A stretch of DNA of 64,000 nt from Brevibacterium sp. S22 (GTDB taxonomy: Bacteria > Actinomycetota > Actinomycetes > Actinomycetales > Brevibacteriaceae), in NCBI RefSeq assembly GCF_004745485.1, contig NZ_RHFG01000002.1:310001-374000 (forward strand), in the 5' to 3' direction. Made by a program: the position numbers and the translations under genes. The notes under the pieces are model-generated. The model was not told the origin of the DNA, did not search any database, and saw nothing but the letters and a program-made list of their open reading frames with translations. Shown here piece by piece: positions 16,636 to 24,617 of this stretch; within the stretch, counting starts at the first letter, position 1, and every line of letters starts with the position of its first letter.

Positions 16636-17841
16636 ATGACCGACCGTGAGACGCGCGTGAGCGAACTCGCCGCGCAGTATCTGCCCGATGACCTGCTCGA
16701 ACGCTTCCGAGAACGAGCCGATGTCTACGACAGGGAGAACCGCTTCTTCGATGAGGATCTCGCCGAACTCAATGAGCTCGGCTACCTCACTCTCTTCGTT
16801 CCGGCTTCCCACGGAGGCCCCGGCCTGAGCCTGTTCGAGGTCTCGCGGCTGCAGCAGCGGCTGGCCTCGGCGGCCCCGGCGACTGCGCTCGCGATCAATA
16901 TGCACCTCATGACCACCGGAGTGGTCAAGGCGCTGGCCGACCGGGGCGACGACTCGCTGAATTGGGTGTTCGACGAGGTCATGGCCGGTGAGATCTTCGC
17001 CTTCGGTATCTCCGAGCCTTCGAACGATTGGGTCCTGCAGGGATCGAACACCGAGGCGGTGCCGACGGCCGATGGCGGGTACGAACTGACCGGGGTGAAG
17101 ATCTTCACCTCGCTCTCACCCGTGTGGACACGACTCATCGTCCACGGTGCCGTGGCCTCCGATGACGACGGGATCGCCGGTCCTGATGCGGACGAGCCGG
17201 CCGAGGGTCAGCTCGTCTACGGATTCGTCGAACGCTCAGCCCCCGGCATCACGGTCTCCGATGAGTGGGATGTCCTGGGCATGCGGGCCTCGCAGTCCCG
17301 GGCGACGATCCTCGAAAACGTGCCGATGAAGCCCGGGCGGGTCTCACGCGTCATCCCCGCGGGAAAGCACCCCGACCTGCTCACCTTCGCGATCACGAGC
17401 AACTTCCAGCTGCTCATCGCCGCTGTCTATGCCGGAGTCGCCGCGCGAGCGCTCGAACTGGGCGCCGCCGGACTGCACCGGCGGAAGTCGGCGAAGGCCG
17501 GAGTCACCTTCGCCGAGGTGCCCGAGACCCGGACGCGACTGGCCGATGCGCACCTCGACTTCATACCTGTGACCGCGATGATCGACGCCTACGCCCGGGA
17601 CTTCGACGACCTGATCGACCATGGCGCAGGGTGGCCGCTGCGGCTCGTCGGGGCGCGGATCAAGTCCGCCGAGGCGGCCCGCAGCTGTGCGGAGACCGCC
17701 CTCATGTGCACCAGCGGCAGCGGATTCGGCAACAAGCACGAACTCTCGCGGCTCTTCCGAGATGCCACGGCCGGCCTCTTCCACCCGCCGAGCGCCGATG
17801 CCGCCCGCCCGATGTACGCGGCGGCCCTGCTCGACGGGTGA
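16636..17841 (+). CDS. Acyl-CoA dehydrogenase-like flavoprotein
   Basis: A 401-residue protein with the acyl-CoA dehydrogenase fold. It has a helical N-domain ('LGYLTLFVPASHGGPGLSLFE'), a beta-barrel FAD domain ('FGISEPSNDWVLQGSNTEAV', 'YELTGVKIFTS') and a C-terminal helical domain. The usual C-terminal 'YEGT' segment carrying the catalytic Glu of most family members is absent. The sequence there reads 'RDATAGLFHPPSADAARP', as in flavin-monooxygenase-like members (DszC/nitroalkane-oxidase side of the family), so ordinary desaturation is uncertain. The ATG follows GAAGGAGAG. It lies 141 bases after the ketosynthase gene on the same strand and may form a three-gene unit with it. Confidence 0.8.
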   Translation: MTDRETRVSELAAQYLPDDLLERFRERADVYDRENRFFDEDLAELNELGYLTLFVPASHGGPGLSLFEVSRLQQRLASAAPATALAINMHLMTTGVVKALADRGDDSLNWVFDEVMAGEIFAFGISEPSNDWVLQGSNTEAVPTADGGYELTGVKIFTSLSPVWTRLIVHGAVASDDDGIAGPDADEPAEGQLVYGFVERSAPGITVSDEWDVLGMRASQSRATILENVPMKPGRVSRVIPAGKHPDLLTFAITSNFQLLIAAVYAGVAARALELGAAGLHRRKSAKAGVTFAEVPETRTRLADAHLDFIPVTAMIDAYARDFDDLIDHGAGWPLRLVGARIKSAEAARSCAETALMCTSGSGFGNKHELSRLFRDATAGLFHPPSADAARPMYAAALLDG

Positions 17842-17893
17842 GTCCGGCCGTCGGGTCACGGGTGACGGGAGTCTGCGGCTGGCCTTGTCATCG

Positions 17894-17961
17894 CTCAGGT
17901 AACGCGAAACTCGAAAAACGCGCCGCCGGCGACGCCTTTTTCGACGTTCGCGTTACCTGAG
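17894..17961. terminator. Long nested hairpin after the ACAD-like gene
   Basis: CTCAGGTAACGCGAA (17894-17908) pairs perfectly with TTCGCGTTACCTGAG (17947-17961). Inside it, TCGAAAAA (17911-17918) pairs with TTTTTCGA (17937-17944), leaving a GC-rich apex. It begins 52 bases after the ACAD-like stop and precedes the ABC-F promoter, so it probably insulates the two units. The symmetry also allows a DNA-binding role. Confidence 0.6.
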
Positions 17962-18009
17962 AGCGTTCGCACCAGCAGATCTGTCGCCGCACCGCTCTTC
18001 GGCGTTTGT

Positions 18010-18015
18010 TAGAAT
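18010..18015 (+). promoter_or_regulatory. -10 element TAGAAT for the leader/ABC-F transcript
   Basis: TAGAAT ends 7 bases before the ATG of the leader peptide. Transcription would therefore start at about 18022-18023 and the leader would be translated without a 5' UTR. No good -35 is evident, as in many activator-dependent actinobacterial resistance promoters. Confidence 0.5.
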
Positions 18016-18022
18016 TGATGCC

Positions 18023-18067
18023 ATGAACTTCGGCATGCCCTCCAGAAGGCTCCGCAGCCGCCGCTGA
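18023..18067 (+). CDS. Leader peptide MNFGMPSRRLRSRR upstream of the ABC-F gene
   Basis: A 14-codon frame (ATG 18023, TGA 18065-18067) lies 99 bases upstream of the ABC-F start and right behind a -10 element. Five of the last seven residues are Arg. The stop codon sits inside a strong GCCGCCG/CGGCGGC hairpin, and two mutually exclusive hairpins follow. Ribosome stalling on such peptides, provoked by 50S-targeting antibiotics, induces many ABC-F and erm genes. The same mechanism is inferred here from layout; the peptide matches no leader I recognise. Confidence 0.6.
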   Translation: MNFGMPSRRLRSRR

Positions 18068-18142
18068 CGGCGGCGAGACCCTTCATTCCGATCTCGTGCG
18101 CCGTCCTGGCCCTCGCCGGACGGTGGCTTCATGCTGTCCGGC
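18057..18142 (+). promoter_or_regulatory. Attenuator with alternative hairpins upstream of ABC-F
   Basis: Hairpin 1: GCCGCCG (18057-18063) with CGGCGGC (18068-18074), loop CTGA, over the leader stop codon. Hairpin 2: CCGTCC (18101-18106) with GGACGG (18118-18123). Hairpin 3: GCCGGAC (18115-18121) with GTCCGGC (18136-18142). Hairpins 2 and 3 share 18118-18121 and cannot form together. That is the hallmark of a switch between terminated or sequestered and open states. There is no U-run, so termination may be Rho-dependent or the control translational. Confidence 0.6.
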
Positions 18143-18166
18143 TCCACGACGAGCTGAAAGACCACG

Positions 18167-20017
18167 ATGCCGAAGACCACATCTTCATTCCCCAACCACA
18201 ACCTGCCCGCAGACGATCGAGTGACTGCAGGCGGCCCAGCTGACCATCTGCTCGGCGACGAACAGGTGCCTGCCGGCTCGGCCGCGCACATCCGGGCCGA
18301 GGACATCCACGTCGTGCTCGGCGATCGCGAGGTTCTCACCGGTCTCGACGTGACGATCTCCCCCGGCTCTCGGCTGGCTGTCGTCGGTGAGAACGGCAGC
18401 GGAAAGACGACTCTGCTGCATGTCCTCGCCGGGTGCCTGCCGCCCGACCAGGGCTCATTGCGGCGAGCCGGTACCGTCACCCTGCTCGAACAGGCACTCG
18501 ATGCCGACGAGAACCGAACCGTCGGTGACCTCATCAACGCGTCTCTGCGCCAGGAACATGCCGCCCTGGCTGCGCTCGACGCCGCCGGTGAGGCGATGGC
18601 CCGGGAAGAACCCGGCGCCGATGAGTCGTACTCCGAGGCTCTCGGACTGGCGACCCGCCTCGACGCCTGGGACGGTGAGCGCCGCATCGAGACCGCATTG
18701 GCGGGACTCTCCGCCTGCACTGATCGGCAGCGGAGCCTGGCGAGCCTCTCGGTCGGGCAGCGCTATCGGGTGCGCTTGGCCGTCGTGCTCGGTTCGAGTA
18801 CGGATATTCTGCTGCTCGATGAGCCGACGAACCACCTGGACGCATCCTCGCTGGCGTTCCTCACCGAACGTCTGCGGGAGCGCAAAGGCGGATTCGCCCT
18901 GGTCAGCCACGATCGGGCGCTGCTGCATGACGTCGCCGGCGACTTCCTCGACCTCGACCCGAGCCGCGATGGCCGTCCCCGGAAGTACTCCGGCGGATAT
19001 TCCGGATGGGTCGAAGGGAAACGTCGAGATCGGGAGAGGTGGGAACAGGAATACCTCGCCGAGGTGGCCGAGCACTCCCGCTTGACCAAAGCCGCCGATG
19101 ACGCCCGATCCCGGCTGAAGACGGGATGGCGTCCGCCAAAGGGAACGGGCAAACATCAGCGTGCGACGAGGACGGCGGGAGTCGTGCAGGCCTTCAACCG
19201 ACGAGTCGAGGACCTCGAGCGCTACGCCGTTTCAGTGCCCGAACCGCCCTTGCGGCTGCAGTGGCCGGACGTCCCGAGCGCTGACGACGACAAGTTGGCT
19301 TCGAACGGCGACAAGCTGGCGTCGAACGACGACCAACCGGCTTCGGAGGATGGCCGACCCACGGCTGCAGCTCAGCCCTCTGCGTTCGGCGGCGGCCCGC
19401 TCCTGAGTGCGGATGCGGTCACCGTCGAAGGGCGGCTGAACGAGGCGGTGTCCCTGAGTATCGACCCCGGTCAACGTCTGCTCATCACCGGCGCGAACGG
19501 CACCGGCAAGTCGACGCTGCTCGACGTGCTCACCGGCCGGCTCGAACCCAGCGGCGGACAGGTGCGGCATCGCCCGCAGGCACGAGTCGAACTGCTCAGC
19601 CAGGAGGTCCCGGAATGGAAAGCCGATGACACGGCCGAACGTGTCTTCGAAGACCACTGTCTGCGAGCGGAACTCGACAGCGGACGGAAGTCTGTGCAGG
19701 CCGACGGTGACACACGAACGACGGCCTTCTGCGGAGATGTCACTCTGCAGGCTCTCGGTCTGCTCGGTGCGGATGCCGCGGCGACCCCGGTCCACCGACT
19801 GTCGCAGGGGCAGCAGCGGAGACTCCAACTGGCGATGTGCCTGGCGGTCGAGCCTGATGTGCTCATCCTCGACGAGCCGACGAACCATCTGTCCGCCTCG
19901 TTGGTCGACGAGCTCACGGAGGCCTTCGGAACCGCCTCGGCGGCGCTCATCGTCGTCACTCACGACCGGCAGATGTTGGCGGACCTGGCGGACTGGCCGC
20001 GTCTCACCCTCCGATGA
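18167..20017 (+). CDS. ABC-F ribosome-protection ATPase (antibiotic resistance type)
   Basis: A 616-residue cytoplasmic protein with two ABC ATPase domains and no membrane segments. Domain 1 has Walker A '[12 protein letters not shown]' (from residue 73), signature '[12 protein letters not shown]' and Walker B '[12 protein letters not shown]'. The interdomain linker (about residues 285-345) is highly charged ('[19 protein letters not shown]'). Domain 2 has '[13 protein letters not shown]', '[12 protein letters not shown]' and '[12 protein letters not shown]'. ABC-F factors dislodge macrolides, lincosamides or streptogramins from the ribosome, and the leader peptide upstream supports a resistance role over a housekeeping EttA-like one. 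A short degenerate repeat ('[21 protein letters not shown]') sits in the linker before domain 2. The drug range cannot be read from sequence. Confidence 0.88.
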   Translation: MPKTTSSFPNHNLPADDRVTAGGPADHLLGDEQVPAGSAAHIRAEDIHVVLGDREVLTGLDVTISPGSRLAVVGENGSGKTTLLHVLAGCLPPDQGSLRRAGTVTLLEQALDADENRTVGDLINASLRQEHAALAALDAAGEAMAREEPGADESYSEALGLATRLDAWDGERRIETALAGLSACTDRQRSLASLSVGQRYRVRLAVVLGSSTDILLLDEPTNHLDASSLAFLTERLRERKGGFALVSHDRALLHDVAGDFLDLDPSRDGRPRKYSGGYSGWVEGKRRDRERWEQEYLAEVAEHSRLTKAADDARSRLKTGWRPPKGTGKHQRATRTAGVVQAFNRRVEDLERYAVSVPEPPLRLQWPDVPSADDDKLASNGDKLASNDDQPASEDGRPTAAAQPSAFGGGPLLSADAVTVEGRLNEAVSLSIDPGQRLLITGANGTGKSTLLDVLTGRLEPSGGQVRHRPQARVELLSQEVPEWKADDTAERVFEDHCLRAELDSGRKSVQADGDTRTTAFCGDVTLQALGLLGADAAATPVHRLSQGQQRRLQLAMCLAVEPDVLILDEPTNHLSASLVDELTEAFGTASAALIVVTHDRQMLADLADWPRLTLR

Positions 20018-20058
20018 GCTGCCGGTCGGTGACCGAGCACACTGAACCGCGGTGCTCT

Positions 20059-20122
20059 CGTTCAAGGCGGAGCGCACTTGTCGAAGGGCGTACCTCACGA
20101 CAAGTGCGCTGACGCTTGAACG
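20059..20122. terminator. Nested hairpin between convergent ABC-F and E2 genes
   Basis: The inner arms AGCGCACTTGTCG (20071-20083) and CGACAAGTGCGCT (20098-20110) pair over 13 bases. The outer arms CGTTCAAG (20059-20066) and CTTGAACG (20115-20122) pair over 8. It lies between the two stop codons (20017 and 20151), so a bidirectional terminator is likely. Confidence 0.65.
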
Positions 20123-20150
20123 ACGCCAAGGCGGCTCGTCCCGGCAGGCC

Positions 20151-21620
20151 TCAGAGTTCCGGCAGGAGTGAGAGCGGGTTCTCGATGCAGTCGGCGACGA
20201 AGGTGAGGAACTGACTCGGCTCCTGACCGTCGCACGCTCGGTGGTCGAAGACGAAGGACAGATACATCACCTTGCGCACTGTCAGTTCGCCGTCGACGAC
20301 CCACGGCCGGTCCTTGATCCGACCGAGACCGAGCATGGCCACCTCGGGGAGGTTGATGATCGGGGCAGACCCGTCGACGCCGAATACCCCGTAGTTGTTC
20401 AGGGTGAACGTGCCGCCGGACAGCTCGGACGGATCGAACTTCCCCGAGGCGGCTTTCCCGACGGTCTCGGACACGGAATCGCGCAGCTGCCGCAGGCTCA
20501 TCTGATCGGCACCGTGGACGACGGGGACCATGAGCCCGCGCGGGGTCTGCGCAGCCAAGCCGAGGTTGATGTCCCCGTGGGTGACGATCTCGCCGGCGGC
20601 CGTGTCGATCGAGGAGTTGATGATCGGGTACTTCTTCAGTCCCGCGACGACGAAGCGAGCGACGAGCGAAAGAAGCGAATACTTCTCACCCGTGCGTGCC
20701 TCGAGCGCGCGCTTCGTGTTCAGCAGCTCGGTCGCATCGACGTCGAGCCAGATCGTGGCCTCGGGGATCTCCTGACGCGAACGGGTGAGGCGTTCGGACA
20801 CGACCTTGCGCAGTCCCGTGATCGGGGTGCGGGTGTCGCGCTCGCCCTGTCGGGCGGAAGAAGGCACACTCGTCGAGGCGGCGGCTGAGTGCTCGTCGGC
20901 TCCGCCGGATTCGATTGCAGCAAGCACATCGGCCCTGGTGACGACTCCACCGGAACCGGTCCCGACGAGATGCTTGGCGCTGAGACCGTGGTCCTTCGCG
21001 AGTTTGCGCACGAGGGGGGTCGACACGGGGGAGACGGTCGAGCTCTCTGCGGTCCCTCCGGAAGCGGAGGCGGTATCGGCGGAGACAGTCGTGCCGGATC
21101 CGACCTCGGTGGATGTCGGTGCTGGTACGTCTGCAACCGGGGAAGGGGCCGCCGCTGACTGTGCGCTCGACGTTGCGGTCGCAGGAGCAGTGTCCACCGC
21201 GATTCCGGTCGACGGTGCGCCTGCGGATCCGGTCGTCGGCGCACTCGCGGGTCGCTTCGCCGAACCGAACGAGCGCTTCTTCGATGACCGGGTCTTCGGC
21301 TCCGAGGTGCCATAGCCGATGAGGTTCGCGCCGCTGGAATCTTCTCCCGCCTCGGCGACGGAGAGCAGGGCCTGACCTGCGGAGACGGTGTCACCAGCCG
21401 CCGCGTGAAGCGCAGTGATCTGCCCGGCGTACGGGCAGGGGAGCTCGACGACGGACTTCGCGGACTCGACCTCGACGACCATCTGATCGACCTGGACCTC
21501 ATCTCCCACGGCGACCTTCCAGGAGATCAGCTCCGCCTCGGTGAGGCCTTCGCCGAGGTCAGGCAGGATGAACTCGCGCGTGCCCGTCCCGCGCGTACCC
21601 GTGTTCAGATCAGCACTCAT
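20151..21620 (-). CDS. bkdC: 2-Oxoacid dehydrogenase E2 (dihydrolipoyl acyltransferase), branched-chain type
   Basis: A 489-residue E2 subunit with one lipoyl domain, lipoyl-Lys55 in 'VESAKSVVELPCP'. A long Ala/Thr/Ser/Pro linker (about 95-210) follows, then an E3-binding domain ('STPLVRKLAKDHGLSAKHLVG') and the catalytic acyltransferase domain ending with His460 in 'FDHRACDGQ'. It transfers the acyl group from lipoamide to CoA. The ATG overlaps the E1beta stop (TGATG). The E1alpha-E1beta-E2 order with two separate E1 chains indicates a branched-chain 2-oxoacid (or acetoin) complex rather than the single-chain E1 pyruvate complex of actinobacteria. No E3 gene is adjacent, so a shared lipoamide dehydrogenase must be encoded elsewhere. 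Confidence 0.88.
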   Translation of the reverse strand: MSADLNTGTRGTGTREFILPDLGEGLTEAELISWKVAVGDEVQVDQMVVEVESAKSVVELPCPYAGQITALHAAAGDTVSAGQALLSVAEAGEDSSGANLIGYGTSEPKTRSSKKRSFGSAKRPASAPTTGSAGAPSTGIAVDTAPATATSSAQSAAAPSPVADVPAPTSTEVGSGTTVSADTASASGGTAESSTVSPVSTPLVRKLAKDHGLSAKHLVGTGSGGVVTRADVLAAIESGGADEHSAAASTSVPSSARQGERDTRTPITGLRKVVSERLTRSRQEIPEATIWLDVDATELLNTKRALEARTGEKYSLLSLVARFVVAGLKKYPIINSSIDTAAGEIVTHGDINLGLAAQTPRGLMVPVVHGADQMSLRQLRDSVSETVGKAASGKFDPSELSGGTFTLNNYGVFGVDGSAPIINLPEVAMLGLGRIKDRPWVVDGELTVRKVMYLSFVFDHRACDGQEPSQFLTFVADCIENPLSLLPEL

Positions 21621-22711
21621 CACAGCTCCCAATCCCAGGACTCGAGCGCATCGAGCACGCGTTCGACGGTGGGCAGAAAGAACTCCTCGAGCTTCGGCGA
21701 CGGATAGGGCACATCGAACCCGGTGATCCGCAGGATCGGGGCCGACAGGTGGGTGAAGTTGTGTTCGGTGAGGCGGGCGGCCACCTCGGCGCCGTACCCG
21801 CCGAACTGCGCGGCCTCATGGATGATCGCGGCCCGCGAGGTCTTGCGCACCGAGGCGGACACGGTCTCATCGTCAAACGGGGAGAGCGTGCGCAGGTCGA
21901 TGACCTCGATGGACAGTCCGTGTTCGGCTCCGGCCTCGGCGGAATCCAATGCCGTGCGCACGGTCGGACCATAAGCGAGCAGCGTGACATCGGTGCCCTC
22001 GCGGATGACCTGCGCCCGATTCATCGGCGCCGTCGTCACCGGCAGGGCCAGCGTCTCCTTCATCCAATACCGTGACTTCGGCTCCATGAACACGACCGGA
22101 TCCTCGGAGGCGATCGACTCGCGCAGGAGCGAATACGCATCCGCCGGATTCGACGGAGTCACGACCGTGAGCCCCGGAGTCGAGGTCCAATACGCTTCGG
22201 AGGAATCCGAGTGGTGCTCGACACCGCCGATATCGCCGGCATAGGGAATCCGGATCGTGATCGGCAGGCTGACCTGGCCTTTCGTCCGGTTCCGCATCTT
22301 CGCCACGTGCGACACGATCTGCTCAAAGGCGGGGTAGGCGTAGGCGTCGAACTGCATCTCGACAACCGGACGCATCCCGTTCATCGCCATCCCGATCGCC
22401 GTTCCGATGATCCCGGACTCCGCCAGCGGCGAATCCCACACCCGGTTCGGCCCGAATTCGGCCCGCAGCCCTTCGGTGACGCGGAAGACCCCGCCGAGGC
22501 GGCCGACATCCTCCCCGAAGACGAGCACAGCATCGTCCTCGGCCAAGCAGTCGCGCAGCGCCTGGTTGAGCGCCTTCGTCATCGTCACCGACGACTGGGC
22601 AGCCGCGTCATTGTTCGCCGAGGCGGCTGCGCCCGTTTCAACGTCCACCGCGGTCGGATCGGTGGTTGGTTCGGCGGCAGCGGTGGTGCTCGTGCCGGTT
22701 TCGACGCTCAT
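21620..22711 (-). CDS. bkdB: 2-Oxoacid dehydrogenase E1 beta subunit
   Basis: A 363-residue E1beta chain. Conserved stretches include 'VLVFGEDVGRLGGVFRVTEGL', 'DSPLAESGIIGTAIGMAMNG', 'PVVEMQFDAYAYPAFEQI' and 'FGGYGAEVAARL'. It pairs with E1alpha to decarboxylate branched-chain 2-oxoacids with thiamine diphosphate. The first 40 residues are a low-complexity Thr/Ala tail absent from most relatives. An internal Met44 ('MTKALNQALRDCL') would give the standard N-terminus, but the 22711 ATG overlaps the E1alpha stop (ATGA), supporting the long form. Confidence 0.88.
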   Translation of the reverse strand: MSVETGTSTTAAAEPTTDPTAVDVETGAAASANNDAAAQSSVTMTKALNQALRDCLAEDDAVLVFGEDVGRLGGVFRVTEGLRAEFGPNRVWDSPLAESGIIGTAIGMAMNGMRPVVEMQFDAYAYPAFEQIVSHVAKMRNRTKGQVSLPITIRIPYAGDIGGVEHHSDSSEAYWTSTPGLTVVTPSNPADAYSLLRESIASEDPVVFMEPKSRYWMKETLALPVTTAPMNRAQVIREGTDVTLLAYGPTVRTALDSAEAGAEHGLSIEVIDLRTLSPFDDETVSASVRKTSRAAIIHEAAQFGGYGAEVAARLTEHNFTHLSAPILRITGFDVPYPSPKLEEFFLPTVERVLDALESWDWEL

Positions 22712-23814
22712 GCCGTTCCTGCCGCTGCGAGTTCGGCTTCGAGGATCTGCTGCTGTTCGCGAAGAGCCGTGCGTGGGTTCGCATAGACGTGGGCGAAGAG
22801 TTCGCGCGGGTCGATCTCAGCCTCTTGGTTCATGGCATCACGAACGGACGCGGCCAGGGCTTCGGCCGCCTCGGCGACCTCATCGACACCGGCATCGTCG
22901 AGGACTCCGGCCCGCCGCAGATGCTTCTCGAGACGGTCGATGGGGTCGAACTGCTTCCAGTGCTCGACCTCCTCGGTGTCGCGGTACTTCGTCGGATCGT
23001 CGGAGTTCGTATGCGATTCCATCCGGTAGGTCAGGGCCTCGATGAGCGTCGGGCCGTCGCCGCCCCGGCCGCGCTCAAGGGCGGCGGTGACCGCGGCGAA
23101 CACGGCTGCGACATCGTTGCCGTCGACCCGCAGACCCGGCATTCCGTAGCCGGCGGCCCGGTCGGCGAGCATCGTCGCGTTCGTCTGCTCCCGCAGGGGA
23201 GTGGAGATCGCGTACTGGTTGTTCTGCAGGACGAAGACCGTCGGGGTCTGCCACACGGAGGCGAAGTTGAACGCCTCGTGGGTGTCGCCTTCGCTGCTGG
23301 CACCATCGCCGAGGAAGGTCAGAGTCGCGGCATCCTCGCCCTTGAGCTTCGCGGCCATCGCGAATCCCGTGGCGTGCAGCGTCTGTGTTGCCAGGGGCGT
23401 CGCCGCAGGTGAGGTGTGATATTCGTTCGGGTCGAATCCGCAGTGCCAGTCGCCGCGGAAGGCGGCGAGGATCTCGGCTACGGGCACTCCGCGGGTCAGC
23501 ATCGCTGCCGAGTCGCGGTAGGTGGGGAAGAGCCAGTCGTTGGGGGCCAGCGCAGTGGTGGCCCCCACCTCGGCGGCCTCCTGACCTGCCGCGGAGGGAT
23601 AGGTCGCCAGCCGACCCTGCCGGGTCAGGTGCGTGACCTGAGCTTCGAACCGACGGACGAGGACCATCTGCCGGTAGAGACCGGTCAGGGTGCGATCGCT
23701 GGGGATCCGCAGCCCTTCGGTCGGAGTGTCGGTGAGCCGGCCATCTGCGCCGATGAAGCTGATCGGCTGCAGTTGGGGCAGTGAGCGGCCTGTGGTGGGA
23801 ACGTCAATGGTCAT
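22708..23814 (-). CDS. bkdA: 2-Oxoacid dehydrogenase E1 alpha subunit
   Basis: A 368-residue E1alpha chain with the thiamine-diphosphate motif 'GDGASSEGDTHEAFNFASVW' ending in 'LQNNQYAIS'. Substrate-pocket stretches 'RQGRLATYPSAAGQEAAEVG' and 'WLFPTYRDSAAML' match the branched-chain group. It decarboxylates 2-oxoacids from Val, Leu and Ile, and often 2-oxobutanoate, the product of the ACC deaminase at 8552. It is first in the three-gene operon, all joined by 1-4 base overlaps. The ribosome site before ATG 23814 is weak. A nested hairpin just upstream (23875-23941) separates it from the YqeB-like gene. Confidence 0.88.
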   Translation of the reverse strand: MTIDVPTTGRSLPQLQPISFIGADGRLTDTPTEGLRIPSDRTLTGLYRQMVLVRRFEAQVTHLTRQGRLATYPSAAGQEAAEVGATTALAPNDWLFPTYRDSAAMLTRGVPVAEILAAFRGDWHCGFDPNEYHTSPAATPLATQTLHATGFAMAAKLKGEDAATLTFLGDGASSEGDTHEAFNFASVWQTPTVFVLQNNQYAISTPLREQTNATMLADRAAGYGMPGLRVDGNDVAAVFAAVTAALERGRGGDGPTLIEALTYRMESHTNSDDPTKYRDTEEVEHWKQFDPIDRLEKHLRRAGVLDDAGVDEVAEAAEALAASVRDAMNQEAEIDPRELFAHVYANPRTALREQQQILEAELAAAGTA

Positions 23815-23874
23815 GGCCCCATGGTGGCGTGAGCCGAATCACGATTCCATGCCTACTGAGCAGGTGAGGACGGG

Positions 23875-23941
23875 CGGCCAAACGTGTCGCGAACTCGGGA
23901 CGAAGGGGCCGGTTCCGGCAGGCCGAGTGGACGTTTGGCCG
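23875..23941. terminator. Nested hairpin between the YqeB-like gene and the bkd operon
   Basis: CGGCCAAACGT (23875-23885) pairs with ACGTTTGGCCG (23931-23941), and CTCGG and GCCGG segments inside can pair further. It lies 50 bases past the YqeB-like stop on the minus strand and upstream of bkdA, so it probably stops read-through into bkd. No T-run is seen. Confidence 0.55.
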
Positions 23942-23990
23942 GACGGCCGGGAAGCAATGTCCGTCGTCCTCGCCCTCGGCGCCGAGGGCG

Positions 23991-24506
23991 TCAGATCTCG
24001 CCCCACCGGTATCCGCGGGAGGTGAAGGCCTCGGCGATGGCGTCCTTCTTGCCCTCGACATCGCCTTTGAAGGCCTGGTGGCCGCCGGAGGTGAGGATCG
24101 TCAGGTCGTCGCCGTCGAAATATGCGGTCGAGAAGGAGCCCTTGGAGATCCGCAGCGGGTGGTCGTCGTCTCTGCCGATGGTGATTCCGTGATCGTCGAC
24201 GCGCAGGGGAGTCGTCGAGGCGGCGATGAAGAAGGCGGCGACGATCCCGAGAACCGCGCCGATGATCGGTCTGGCGGCGACGACCCAAGGCTGGTCGAAC
24301 CTGCTGAGCTTCTCGATGACTTCGCCGAAGGGGATGGGGAATTTCGCGGCGAGCGATCCGAGCGCGGGCAGGAAGAATCCGAGTGCCACTCCGACGCCGA
24401 TGCAGACGAGGCCGATGATGATGACGTCGGTGCGGCCGAGTGCGAACGTCGCAGCGGTGCGGGACTGCCGGGCGGTGGGGTCGTGCTTCTGCTGGGGCTG
24501 ATCCAT
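23991..24506 (-). CDS. YqeB-family membrane protein
   Basis: A 171-residue protein with two membrane segments: 'VIIIGLVCIGVGVALGFFLPAL' around residues 28-50 and 'PIIGAVLGIVAAFFIA' around 80-95. A soluble C-terminus follows ('DDHGITIGRDDDHPLRISKG', 'SGGHQAFKGDVEGKKDAIAEAF', 'SRGYRWGEI'). This resembles the actinobacterial YqeB family, whose function is unknown. A GTG at 24509 is directly upstream and in frame, so the start may be one codon earlier. It is divergent from the TetR gene at 24618, across two adjoining palindromes, so that regulator may control it. Confidence 0.65.
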   Translation of the reverse strand: MDQPQQKHDPTARQSRTAATFALGRTDVIIIGLVCIGVGVALGFFLPALGSLAAKFPIPFGEVIEKLSRFDQPWVVAARPIIGAVLGIVAAFFIAASTTPLRVDDHGITIGRDDDHPLRISKGSFSTAYFDGDDLTILTSGGHQAFKGDVEGKKDAIAEAFTSRGYRWGEI

Positions 24507-24531
24507 CACATGCTCAATCCTCGAGGGCGCT

Positions 24532-24573
24532 TTTGGTATTCAATGATACCAAAGTGGAACACAGATGTTCCAC
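24532..24573. promoter_or_regulatory. Two adjoining operator palindromes between the YqeB-like and tetR genes
   Basis: TTTGGTAT (24532-24539) and ATACCAAA (24546-24553) form one 8-base inverted repeat with a 6-base spacer. GTGGAACAcagaTGTTCCAC (24554-24573) follows with no gap. Both are AT-rich against the local background and sit between divergent starts. The second has the size and form of a TetR operator. Confidence 0.6.
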
Positions 24574-24617
24574 AAGTAGACTGTTCCCGGAGCATCCACA
24601 GAGCGAGGGAGGGGGCT

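Larger units (their letters stand above)
17842..18022. other. Gap holding a terminator and the ABC-F leader promoter
   Basis: The non-coding stretch before the leader peptide contains the long nested hairpin at 17894-17961 and then the promoter of the ABC-F transcript, with its -10 at 18010-18015. Nothing else is visible. Confidence 0.5.

Noticed and set aside
20530-21315. Frames antisense to the E2 linker region
   Set aside because: They mirror the Ala/Thr/Pro linker codons of E2 and have no start signals.
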